Below are positions 40,214 through 48,176 of a DNA stretch of 52,308 nucleotides, in pieces. The DNA is taken from assembly GCA_902781305.1 (NCBI GenBank), contig CACZIV010000017.1, positions 1-52,308 on the forward strand, in the 5' to 3' direction. A program made the translations under genes and the position numbers. Each line of letters starts with the position of its first letter. Position 1 is the stretch's first letter. The DNA is from Pseudoselenomonas ruminantium (GTDB taxonomy: Bacteria; Bacillota; Negativicutes; Selenomonadales; Selenomonadaceae). Under the pieces are notes generated by a model. The model searched no databases and had not been told where the DNA came from. It saw only the letters and a program-made list of their open reading frames with translations.

Positions 40214-41410
40214 TTGACAGCTTCGACAAAAGGAACCTCACTCTGGGAAAATGGTCTGATTTGGTTTGGGGCGGCGCTCTCCATCGCCGAGATGCAAACC
40301 GGCACGTACTTTGCACCGCTGGGATTTCAGCAGGGCCTTACCGCCATCCTGCTGGGCCATGTCATTGGCTGTGCCTTGCTCTTTGGCGCTGGAATCATCG
40401 GCGGCAAAACCGGCAAAAGCGCTATGGAAACCGTCAAGATGAGCTTTGGCGAGCAGGGAGGGCGGCTATTCGCCCTGCTGAACATCGTGCAGCTTTTAGG
40501 CTGGACAGGCATTATGATTTACGAGGGCGGACTTGCCGCCAGTACCCTGTTCGGTACCGGACAAACACTTTGGTGTCTGCTTTTAGGCCTTTTAATCATG
40601 CTCTGGATTGCCTTGGGCCGCAAAAATTTAGGCAGGCTGAATGTTTTCGCCATGGGTGCTTTGCTGCTATTGACCATTCTCCTGAGCACAGGAATGTATA
40701 ACGGCAGCTCCGCAGCACCACTGCCGGGAGAGCCGCTCAGCTTTGCGTTGGCATTGGAATTATCCATTGCCATGCCTCTTTCCTGGCTGCCCTTAATCAG
40801 CGACTACACCCGCAAAGCCGCCGAGCCAGTAAAAGCTACGGCCGTAAGCACCACCATCTACGGTCTGGTCAGCTGTTGGATGTACATCATCGGCCTGGGC
40901 GCTGCCCTGACCTTTGGCGAAAGTGATATTGCGCAGGTAATGGCAAAATCCGGGCTGGGGATAGCCGGACTTGTGATTATCCTGCTGTCCACCGTGACCA
41001 CGACCTTTTTGGACGCCTATTCAGCAGGCGTCTCCAGCAAATCCGCAGCCAGCCGCTTGAACGAAAAAAGCATTGCCCTGCTCGTCACCATCCTCGGCAC
41101 AGCAGGCGCCGTCTCCCTGCCCCTGCTGGATTTTACCGAGTTTCTGTACTTTATCGGCTCGGTCTTTGCCCCGATGATTACCATTCAGCTGGCAGACTAT
41201 TTCATCACAGGCAGACATTACGAGCAGACCGCCTTTTCCCGGCATAATCTCTTTCTGTGGTTAGTTGGCTTCCTGCTCTACCGCCTGCTCATGCAGGCCG
41301 ACCTGCCCATCGGCAGTACCCTGCCCGCCATGCTGATAACCATGGTACTCTGTGCAGCGGTTAATGCCCTACGCCCCCAACATAAGCCCATCGAAGCGGA
41401 GGTACACTGA
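40214..41410 (+). CDS. cytX: Hydroxymethylpyrimidine transporter CytX (NCS1 family)
   Basis: 398 residues, about twelve membrane helices, of the cytosine/purine permease family. The start GLIWFGAALSIAEMQTGTYFAPLG resembles CytX proteins, which are found behind TPP riboswitches and import the HMP precursor of thiamine. TTG start at 40214 with AAAGGTGG upstream. Position directly under the TPP riboswitch and before thiW strongly supports the role. It is the only HMP-linked gene here; thiamine synthesis genes lie elsewhere. Confidence 0.92.
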   Translation: MTASTKGTSLWENGLIWFGAALSIAEMQTGTYFAPLGFQQGLTAILLGHVIGCALLFGAGIIGGKTGKSAMETVKMSFGEQGGRLFALLNIVQLLGWTGIMIYEGGLAASTLFGTGQTLWCLLLGLLIMLWIALGRKNLGRLNVFAMGALLLLTILLSTGMYNGSSAAPLPGEPLSFALALELSIAMPLSWLPLISDYTRKAAEPVKATAVSTTIYGLVSCWMYIIGLGAALTFGESDIAQVMAKSGLGIAGLVIILLSTVTTTFLDAYSAGVSSKSAASRLNEKSIALLVTILGTAGAVSLPLLDFTEFLYFIGSVFAPMITIQLADYFITGRHYEQTAFSRHNLFLWLVGFLLYRLLMQADLPIGSTLPAMLITMVLCAAVNALRPQHKPIEAEVH

Positions 41411-41411
41411 T

Positions 41412-41918
41412 ATGGATACACATACAAAAAAATTGGTTATGGCCAGTGTCTTTTGTGCTGTAGCGGTAGTCGGCAGTCTCTTTTCCTTCCCTGTGCTAGG
41501 CAGTAAATGCGCGCCCATCCAGCACATGGTCAACATTCTCTGCGGCGTCCTGCTCGGACCATGGTACGCTGTAGGCACAGCCTTTTGCGCCTCTTTGCTG
41601 CGCAATATTTTCGGACTTGGCAGTATTTTGGCCTTTCCGGGCAGTATGTGCGGAGCACTGCTCTGCGGCCTGGCCTATAAATATTCCCACAGCATCATCG
41701 CTGCCCTTTGCGGCGAAGTCCTGGGAACAGGTATTTTCGGTGGTTTATGTGCCTATCCGTTAGCGATTTTGTTCTTGGGACAAAATGCCGGCAATATTGC
41801 CTTCTATGCCTATATTGTTCCCTTCCTGATTTCTACCGTTGCCGGCGCCGTTATTTCTGCGGTTCTGCTCTACAATCTGCAAAAGGTAAAAAAATATTAT
41901 TTGGCACATACTTCATAA
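41412..41918 (+). CDS. thiW: ThiW, thiazole-precursor transporter S component
   Basis: 168 residues, about five helices, the substrate-binding part of an energy-coupling-factor transporter for the thiazole moiety of thiamine. FPVLGSKCAPIQHMVNILCGVLLGP and FASLLRN-type (FCASLLRNIFGLGSILAFPGSMCGA) segments are typical. The ATG at 41412 starts 1 base after the cytX stop, with GGAGG 9 bases upstream, so a longer frame inside cytX is rejected. No ECF energising module is seen here, so it would share a common one. Followed by a strong terminator. Confidence 0.93.
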   Translation: MDTHTKKLVMASVFCAVAVVGSLFSFPVLGSKCAPIQHMVNILCGVLLGPWYAVGTAFCASLLRNIFGLGSILAFPGSMCGALLCGLAYKYSHSIIAALCGEVLGTGIFGGLCAYPLAILFLGQNAGNIAFYAYIVPFLISTVAGAVISAVLLYNLQKVKKYYLAHTS

Positions 41919-41928
41919 ATACAATCAC

Positions 41929-41969
41929 AATAAGGCGCACCAACTCATCTTGAGCTGGTGCGCCTTATT
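41929..41969. terminator. Bidirectional terminator after thiW
   Basis: A perfect 14-pair stem (AATAAGGCGCACCA and complement) with a 13-base loop, between thiW and the convergent small gene. Confidence 0.9.
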
Positions 41970-41980
41970 TCATCTGACAT

Positions 41981-42223
41981 TTACTGCACGCTGACGATAT
42001 GTCCATCGCTGGCCAGCGTAACCTTGCCCTGCTGCAGGTCATTGGTCACATAGGCAACCCGAAACTCACTGCCCTGGTGTTCCACCTCACAGAACTGCGT
42101 GTCCGGATGAGCGGCGACCACCGCTTCTTCCGCAATCTCCTCTGTGATTGCAGGTGTCCCCTGCAAATAGAGCAAACCGCCCCAAACCATAAGTCCAACA
42201 AACATTCCCAAATACTTTTTCAT
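41981..42223 (-). CDS. Small membrane-anchored/exported protein
   Basis: 80 residues with one N-terminal hydrophobic segment (MKKYLGMFVGLMVWGGLLYL) acting as signal or anchor, then an acidic mature region (EEIAEEAVVAAHPDTQFCEV; VTNDLQQGKVTLASDGHIVS) that could be a short PepSY-like fold. AAGGAGG precedes the ATG. No family recognised. Confidence 0.68.
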   Translation of the reverse strand: MKKYLGMFVGLMVWGGLLYLQGTPAITEEIAEEAVVAAHPDTQFCEVEHQGSEFRVAYVTNDLQQGKVTLASDGHIVSVQ

Positions 42224-42328
42224 ACAGAATCAATCCTCCTTATTCAACCCACCACAAGTATACAACTTTACAGTTGCAATGTGGATAGTTTTACTGGAAG
42301 TATTCTGTATTCATACTACATTTGCAAA

Positions 42329-42358
42329 AACTCCTGTGACAAAGCGGCCACAGGAGTT
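42329..42358 (-). terminator. Terminator of the charged exported protein gene
   Basis: AACTCCTGTG and CACAGGAGTT form a 10-pair stem with a 10-base loop; on the minus strand it is followed by TTTTTG. Confidence 0.85.
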
Positions 42359-42374
42359 TATTTATTCTTCTATA

Positions 42375-42848
42375 TCAGGTATTTTTTGCAATTACCGCGC
42401 CAATAATCGCACCAATGGCCGCAGCCGCGATTTTTTGATTGCGCTGGACTTTTTCGTCATGCTTGCGCTGCTCTTCTGCAGCTTTCTCACGCTCTCTTGC
42501 TCTGCGGTAACGATCATGGGCAGAGCGTTTGTTATGCTCCCGTTCCCATCTTTCACGGCGCTCTCTTTCGTACCGCTCCCGCTCATGCCGTTCTTTTTCA
42601 TGTTTCAGCTGACGCACCTTTTCCTGATGGCGGGCATCTTCTTTGCGGCGCTCCTCACGAATTTTATCCTGTTTCTCCTGATGGCGGCGCATTTCCTTAT
42701 GCACGTCCTGACGATGTTCCCGCTTACTCCAGGATGAATCATGGCTTGCTGCATAAGCCGGCACAGCGAGGGTAGTGCCTATAATGCTGAAGGTCATCAA
42801 ACCAGCCATCACGCCGCCCACGAATTTCTGCCACTTCAAACCTTTCAT
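42375..42848 (-). CDS. Exported, highly charged helical protein with glycine-zipper tail
   Basis: 157 residues. Signal peptide to about residue 33 (ending AYA), then a long Arg/Glu/His/Lys-rich helix (about 40-135, with HEKERHERERYERERRER) that may be a single alpha-helix or coiled coil, and a C-terminal Gly/Ala hydrophobic stretch AAAAIGAIIGAVIA with the look of a membrane glycine zipper. The ATG at 42848 has GGGAG 8 bases upstream. Probably an envelope protein that spans the periplasm; function unknown. Confidence 0.7.
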   Translation of the reverse strand: MKGLKWQKFVGGVMAGLMTFSIIGTTLAVPAYAASHDSSWSKREHRQDVHKEMRRHQEKQDKIREERRKEDARHQEKVRQLKHEKERHERERYERERRERWEREHNKRSAHDRYRRAREREKAAEEQRKHDEKVQRNQKIAAAAIGAIIGAVIAKNT

Positions 42849-42891
42849 TTCTATCGCTCCCATCTCACTTGACATTCTTCCTTAAACGAAA

Positions 42892-42932
42892 CAAAGGTTA
42901 ACTATATTTATAGTATATATAGTCAACCTTTG
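42892..42932. promoter_or_regulatory. Long palindrome in the promoter region of the charged protein gene
   Basis: CAAAGGTT-A-ACTATAT and ATATAGT-C-AACCTTTG form an imperfect palindrome of 41 bases with an AT-rich centre, 44 bases upstream of the gene start. It could be an operator, or a hairpin in the leader. TTGACT within it could be a -35 box on the minus strand. Confidence 0.45.
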
Positions 42933-42988
42933 AATGTCTTTAGAATCGGATTAATTTTCGATTAAAAATCTAACAATCGAGTTCAATA

Positions 42989-43022
42989 ACTAAGCGCGGC
43001 GACTGGTGATGCCTTTCCGCCA
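42989..43022. repeat. Dispersed hairpin repeat, copy 4 (left-arm remnant)
   Basis: ACTAAGCGCGGCGACTGGTG followed by ATGCCTTTCCGCCA matches the first third of copies 1-3, then ends 5 bases before the AEC transporter stop codon. No right arm is present, so it is a truncated copy. Confidence 0.65.
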
Positions 43023-43027
43023 CGATG

Positions 43028-43975
43028 TTAGAACAAACCTAGCGTCTTCAACACAAACACCCAGCAGAATATCGTAAAGCACGAAAGCCCCGTCGTATAC
43101 ACCACACAGTTCCCTGCCAAATCCGCATCACTGCCCATCTGCTGTGCCATGGCAAAGCTGGCCACCGCGCAGGGCGAGGCAAAAATCGCCAGCAGCGTAA
43201 CCAACTCAATATCCCGGAAGCCCAAATAAATGGCCAAACTCAAAGCCACCGCCGGCACAATAACGAGTCTGGCCGTTACGCAGCTGATTAACTGCGGCAG
43301 GTGGTTATGAAAGCTCCCTCCTTTGAAGGACGCCCCCAAAATAATCAAGGCAACAGGCGTAGTGGCCGCCGCCACCTGACCTATCCCCTTCAACACCGAC
43401 TTGGGCATAGGAAAGTCAATCAGCCGCAAAATCACCGCCACAATCGCCCCCATAATCATGGGATTTTTCAACACACCCCGGAGAATCGGCCACAGAGCAA
43501 ACCGACCGCCGCGAAAGGTCTCCAGTACAAATACCGCCAGCACATTATAGATGGGCACAATCACGGCAATCATCATCGTGGGAATTGCCAGTGCCGAATC
43601 ACCAAAGATATTGCCGACAATCGGAATGCCGAACAGCACGAAATTGCTGCGGAAAATGGCCTGTATCATTGCTCCCCGATGGCGGTTATCCTTGTCAAAA
43701 AAGCAAACCAAGCCTGCGCTCAGCAAACAGACCAGCAATACGCCCAAGCCGCCAAACAGCATCAGATAAGGACGTACCGTATGGGCCAAGTCCGTAGTAT
43801 AGATGTTATAAAACATCATACAGAAAAAGAACAGCGTAAAGACCATTCGGTTGGTATGGGCAAGCTCCGAATCGGTCATCAATTTGAGCCGTTTGATAAT
43901 CAGCCCCATAACGAGCAGGGTAAACAATGGCACAACCGCCCCCACTGCCACCCAAAAATTATTCATCATATCCAT
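43028..43975 (-). CDS. AEC-family transporter (auxin efflux carrier type)
   Basis: 315 residues, about ten helices in two five-helix halves. Family features are the N-terminal FTLLVMGLIIKRLKLMTDSEL and the late repeat segment VTLLAIFASPCAVASFAMAQQMGSD. Bacterial members carry malate or other organic acids, or unknown substrates. It follows trkH by 6 bases and is the last gene of the trkA-flavodiiron-trkH-trkH unit. Whether it is functionally connected is not known. Confidence 0.88.
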   Translation of the reverse strand: MDMMNNFWVAVGAVVPLFTLLVMGLIIKRLKLMTDSELAHTNRMVFTLFFFCMMFYNIYTTDLAHTVRPYLMLFGGLGVLLVCLLSAGLVCFFDKDNRHRGAMIQAIFRSNFVLFGIPIVGNIFGDSALAIPTMMIAVIVPIYNVLAVFVLETFRGGRFALWPILRGVLKNPMIMGAIVAVILRLIDFPMPKSVLKGIGQVAAATTPVALIILGASFKGGSFHNHLPQLISCVTARLVIVPAVALSLAIYLGFRDIELVTLLAIFASPCAVASFAMAQQMGSDADLAGNCVVYTTGLSCFTIFCWVFVLKTLGLF

Positions 43976-43981
43976 CTGAAC

Positions 43982-45433
43982 TTACCACCGATTTCCTTTC
44001 TGCCAAAAATCCGGCGTCAGCATAACGAGCAGGGTAAACATCTCCAAGCGTCCGAGCAGCATGGAAATGCACAAGATACTCTTGCTGAACACCGATAAGC
44101 CTGCATAGGTGCAGGTTGCCCCGGCAATGCCAAAAGCCGGGCCAATATTGCCCATCGTCGATACACTGAGCCCGAGCGCGTCAAAAACTGCGATTCCGTC
44201 CAAAGTCAGCAGGAATGCCCAAAGGGCGATAAAAAAGATGAACAGGAAGAAGAACTGGCCAACCCGCAAAAGGGTTTCCTCACCGACCGGGGCCCCGTTC
44301 AGGCGCACTTCAACCACCCGCCGCGGCGAAAGTTTCTGATGTACCACCGCCCAGGCATTTTTAAGCAGCAGCAGCACACGCACAACTTTTAAGCCGCTGG
44401 CCGTGGAGCCGGCACAACCGCCGCACAACATGAGCAGGAGGATTATCCCCTTGCTGAACGGCGGCCACTGTTCAAAATCCGCCGACACAAAGCCGGTCGT
44501 CGACAACGAGCCCACCTGAAACGCCGCATAGCGCAAAGCATCGCCTGCCGCAAAGGGCATGGCCGCCATAAGATTGAGGAAAATCAGCAAAATCGCCAGC
44601 CCTAAAATCCACAGATAGGCCTTGAACTCCGAATTGCGTTTGATTACGCCCGGTCCCTTCTGCCAAATGCGGTAATACAGGCCGAAGTTTCCGCCCGCCA
44701 GAATCATAAAAAAGGTCATGCACCACTCGAATGCCGGACTGTCAAAATGCATGGCACTTTCATCATAGGTGGAGAACCCACCGGCGCCAATGGTGCTCAT
44801 GGCATGGGTCAAGGCCTCGTAAAACGTCAACCCGCAAAGCATATAGACAGCCGTGGCAATAAAGGTAAACAGGAGATAGATTTTAAACAGCACCTTGGTC
44901 ATATCCCGCAAGCGGGGCAGCACCCGTTCCTCTGTGGGGCCGGTGGTTTCCGCATTGTACATCAGGACGGTACTCTGCCCCGTCTGTGGCAGCAAGGCGA
45001 TAAAAATCACGATAATCCCCAGCCCGCCGAACCAATGCGTCATCATACGCCAAAAGAGAATACTTGCAGGCAATCCCGTAAGGCTGTTAAACACCGTGGC
45101 CCCGGTGCCGGTAAAGCCCGAAATACTTTCAAACACGGCATCCAGTGCATTTAAATAACCGCCGCAAACATAGGGCAGCATGCCCAAAGAAGTCGCTAAA
45201 GCCCAGCCAAAGCCGGTAATGGCCAGCCCCTCCCGCATGGATAAATCCTTTTCGCGCTTGCGGCCGTTAGCCTGCAACACCAGCCCGACCGATGCGCTGA
45301 GCCCTAAGGCTACCGCAAAGCCGGGCACACTGGACTCCCAATTCCCCAGCGCAATGGCAAAAGGGATAAGCATGGTGATGGTTTCCGCCATCACCAGCCG
45401 TCCCAGCACATAATAAATGATGCGTTTGTCCAT
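43982..45433 (-). CDS. trkH: Potassium uptake protein TrkH (first copy)
   Basis: 483 residues with the four repeated helix-pore-helix units of the Trk/Ktr superfamily. The four selectivity-filter regions are ESISGFTGTGATVF, STIGAGGFSTYDES, GSLSTTGFVSADF and SVSTMGNIGPAFG, each with the central Gly. It imports K+ together with a TrkA regulator. AAAAGGG precedes the ATG. It lies 6 bases after the second trkH gene and upstream of the AEC gene. Intact and typical. Confidence 0.93.
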   Translation of the reverse strand: MDKRIIYYVLGRLVMAETITMLIPFAIALGNWESSVPGFAVALGLSASVGLVLQANGRKREKDLSMREGLAITGFGWALATSLGMLPYVCGGYLNALDAVFESISGFTGTGATVFNSLTGLPASILFWRMMTHWFGGLGIIVIFIALLPQTGQSTVLMYNAETTGPTEERVLPRLRDMTKVLFKIYLLFTFIATAVYMLCGLTFYEALTHAMSTIGAGGFSTYDESAMHFDSPAFEWCMTFFMILAGGNFGLYYRIWQKGPGVIKRNSEFKAYLWILGLAILLIFLNLMAAMPFAAGDALRYAAFQVGSLSTTGFVSADFEQWPPFSKGIILLLMLCGGCAGSTASGLKVVRVLLLLKNAWAVVHQKLSPRRVVEVRLNGAPVGEETLLRVGQFFFLFIFFIALWAFLLTLDGIAVFDALGLSVSTMGNIGPAFGIAGATCTYAGLSVFSKSILCISMLLGRLEMFTLLVMLTPDFWQKGNRW

Positions 45434-45439
45434 CCCTTT

Positions 45440-46912
45440 TTACCACCTCTTTTGCATACTGCGCCGTCCCATGTCCAAAAGCACCAAGAATGAAAAAATC
45501 TCTACCCGCCCCAGAATCATCAACATGGTACAAACTACTTTTGCCCAATCCGGCAAAATATGCAGATTGGACAAGCCGAAAAGGGCGCTGGAGGCACCGG
45601 TACTCGTAAGACAGCCTGCCGCCAGGCCCAACGCCTGCATAATGCTGATACCCGACAGGGAAAGGATAAGCGCAAAGACAATAAACACCAACATATAAAG
45701 GAAGAAAAAGGCCATAATCCGCCCGATGATTTTATCGGGTACAGGCAGACCGTCAATTTTTACGGCTATCACCATCCGCGGGTGCAAGGTACGGCGCAGT
45801 TCAGCCCAGGACAGGCGAAACAATACCAGCAGGCGCATGATTTTCAAGCCGCCAGTTGCCGAACCGATACAGCCTCCCACAAATACCAACAGGAAAAGCA
45901 CATAGCGGTCAAAGGAAGACCAAAGCCAAAAAGGTGCTGCGACAAAACCATTGGTCGAGATAAACGACATGGCCTGAAAATAACCGTAACGCAAGCTGGC
46001 AAGCAGGTCATACTCCCCCGTCCAGTAAAGATGTCCGCTAAGCAGCCCACCTGCCCCCAGTACCACCAGCAGGAAAATCTGTATCTCCGTATCCCGCAGC
46101 AGCATAAGCAGTTTTTGCCGATTCCATGCCTTCCAGACCAGCAATAAACTAAAGCTGGACAGCAGCATCACCACAAAGGCCGCCAGTTCCAATGCCGGAT
46201 TATTATAGTAAATAAAAGCATACGCTGATGTGCCGCCGCTGGAAGAAATGGTCACCATCGCCCGCAGCAAAGCTTCAAATGGATTAAGCCCGGCCAGATA
46301 ATAGACCACTGCCGCCAGTACGGTTATACAACCATATACCGTTGTCCCCTGCCGGGCAGACTGCGCCATTTTATTCCAGACGGGGCTGAAGAAAATCGAC
46401 TGCCGCGCCGACAAGGTTATCCCGAAACAGCCGCTGACCTGCGGCAGCACCGTCACCATCGTCACCACAAAAGTCAGACCGCCCAGCCAACTCATAATAC
46501 TGTGCCATAGAAGCAACGTCCGCGGCAGTTCCAGCCGGTCATACGGCAGACAGGACAGCCCCGTTGTCGTCAGCGAGGACATGGCCTCAAAATAGGCGGC
46601 CGCAAAGCTGGGAAAAATGCCGGAAATCGCATACGGCATAAGCCCAACAGCCCCCATCAGCAGCCATACAAAGGCCATGAAAAATACGCCTTCTTTAATG
46701 GTCAGCTGTCGTCCCCGGCCCTCCCGCGAACCAAAATCCACCATCTTACGTCCCAAACCATAGGCAAATGCCGCAGGCAGAACAAAAAGCCACGCCTCTG
46801 CGTCCTGCCAGATAAGCGCGGCCAAAAAGGGCACCATAAGTGCCCCTGCCATAAGTATTGACATCTGCCCCATCAGGAGCCAAAAGAGTTCCAGCCCTTT
46901 TTCCTTTTCCAT
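45440..46912 (-). CDS. Potassium uptake protein TrkH (second, divergent copy)
   Basis: 490 residues of the same superfamily, but clearly divergent from the neighbouring copy. Filter regions are SSLTTTGLSC, TISSSGGTSAYAF, SFISTNGFVA and GCLTSTGASSALFG: each keeps a Gly at the expected place, while adjacent residues are polar. TrkH proteins are homodimers; two different linked copies raise the possibility of heterodimers or of differing ion selectivity (Na+ or K+). The proposed ATG has its nearest ribosome binding site (GGGAG) rather far upstream, so the start is not certain. Confidence 0.87.
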   Translation of the reverse strand: MEKEKGLELFWLLMGQMSILMAGALMVPFLAALIWQDAEAWLFVLPAAFAYGLGRKMVDFGSREGRGRQLTIKEGVFFMAFVWLLMGAVGLMPYAISGIFPSFAAAYFEAMSSLTTTGLSCLPYDRLELPRTLLLWHSIMSWLGGLTFVVTMVTVLPQVSGCFGITLSARQSIFFSPVWNKMAQSARQGTTVYGCITVLAAVVYYLAGLNPFEALLRAMVTISSSGGTSAYAFIYYNNPALELAAFVVMLLSSFSLLLVWKAWNRQKLLMLLRDTEIQIFLLVVLGAGGLLSGHLYWTGEYDLLASLRYGYFQAMSFISTNGFVAAPFWLWSSFDRYVLFLLVFVGGCIGSATGGLKIMRLLVLFRLSWAELRRTLHPRMVIAVKIDGLPVPDKIIGRIMAFFFLYMLVFIVFALILSLSGISIMQALGLAAGCLTSTGASSALFGLSNLHILPDWAKVVCTMLMILGRVEIFSFLVLLDMGRRSMQKRW

Positions 46913-46958
46913 GCTGTTTTACCATTGACTCCCTTCAGCAAATAGATAAACCTAGCCT

Positions 46959-48119
46959 TTACAACGCCTTAATTTTTGCCGTTATCGCCTGCAAATCCTC
47001 TGCCCCCGGCACATTGGCCAAACGAATTTTATCGAGGATAATTTCACAGCCGCAAGCTTTTAATTCTTCTTCTACCAGTCCAATGCTCTGACCGCCCCAA
47101 CCATAGGAACCAAAGGCAAACGCCTTTTTCCCCTTGGGAGCCAGGCCCTTCAAATAGCACAGGAAACCGGCAATCGTCGGCATCATCTGATTATTGATGG
47201 TCGGCGAACCCACCGCCAAATATTTTGCCGTCAGAATATCCGTGACGATATCCGACAGGTGATTTTCCTTGATATCATAGAAACTTACAGAAATACCCTT
47301 CTGCGCAAAACCTTCAGCTACGGCTCTGGCCATGCTTTCCGTGGAATGCCACATGCTGTCAAAGACGACTACCGCCCGTTCCTCAACTTCGCCTGCAGCC
47401 CACTTCTCGTAGCGAGCCATAATCTCCTGGATGTGCTTGCGCCAGATTACACCGTGGCCCGTAGCAATCATATCAATATCCAAGCCGCTCAGTGCCTTGA
47501 GCGCCGTCTGTGCCTGACGGCCGTAGAGCATCAGGATATTGGCATAGTATTTCTGACATTCAAACATCAGCGTGCCAAAATCCACGTCATCATCAAAGCG
47601 GCTGCTTGAAGCTAAGTGCTCACCAAAAGCATCATTGGAGAACAGGATTTTTTCTTCCGGACAATACGTCACCATGCTGTCCGGCCAATGCAGCATGGGC
47701 GTAGGCACAAACTGCAGCGTCCGCTTGCCAATGCTCAGACTGCTGCCTGCCTTTACGCCCTGCAGCGGCAGGTCGCCATAGTGGCCTTTAAGCCCCTTTT
47801 CGCCATTGGGCAGGCTCGTAATGACCTGCGCCTGCGGAGCATGTTCGAGCATAAAGGGAATGGCCCCCGAATGGTCAGGCTCCACATGGCTGGAAATAAT
47901 ATAGTCAATTTTAGCCGGGTCGATGACTGACTTAATCCGCGCCAAAAGTTCCGGGGCAAAAGTGGCTTTGACCGTGTCGATAAGCGTGATTTTCTCATCA
48001 ATAATCAAATAAGCATTATAGGTCGTTCCCCGGCCAGTCTGATAGCCATGAAAACTGCGCATTGACCAGTCAATCGCACCTACCCAGTAAATTCCTTTTC
48101 TGATTTCCACTGCCTGCAT
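46959..48119 (-). CDS. Flavodiiron protein (FprA-type O2/NO reductase)
   Basis: 386 residues. The N-terminal metallo-beta-lactamase-like domain (to about 250) holds the diiron ligands HVEPDH near residue 78, His in PMLHWPDS near 143, Asp in FSNDAFGEH near 162 and GHGVIW near 225. The C-terminal flavodoxin domain (about 255-386) binds FMN: FDSMWHSTESMA and SPTINNQMMPT, FGSYGWGGQ. Such proteins reduce O2 or NO to harmless products, typical of anaerobes. The ATG at 48119 has AAGGAG upstream. It is placed between trkA and the trkH genes, an unusual context. Confidence 0.95.
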   Translation of the reverse strand: MQAVEIRKGIYWVGAIDWSMRSFHGYQTGRGTTYNAYLIIDEKITLIDTVKATFAPELLARIKSVIDPAKIDYIISSHVEPDHSGAIPFMLEHAPQAQVITSLPNGEKGLKGHYGDLPLQGVKAGSSLSIGKRTLQFVPTPMLHWPDSMVTYCPEEKILFSNDAFGEHLASSSRFDDDVDFGTLMFECQKYYANILMLYGRQAQTALKALSGLDIDMIATGHGVIWRKHIQEIMARYEKWAAGEVEERAVVVFDSMWHSTESMARAVAEGFAQKGISVSFYDIKENHLSDIVTDILTAKYLAVGSPTINNQMMPTIAGFLCYLKGLAPKGKKAFAFGSYGWGGQSIGLVEEELKACGCEIILDKIRLANVPGAEDLQAITAKIKAL

Positions 48120-48176
48120 AAATCTCGCTCCTTTTCTCACTGATTATCTCAGCTTTTATTTCGGCACAAGATGGTT

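Noticed and set aside
43301-44098. Plus-strand His/Asn/Gln-rich 265-codon frame
   Set aside because: Antisense of the AEC and trkH genes; its composition is that of reversed hydrophobic codons.
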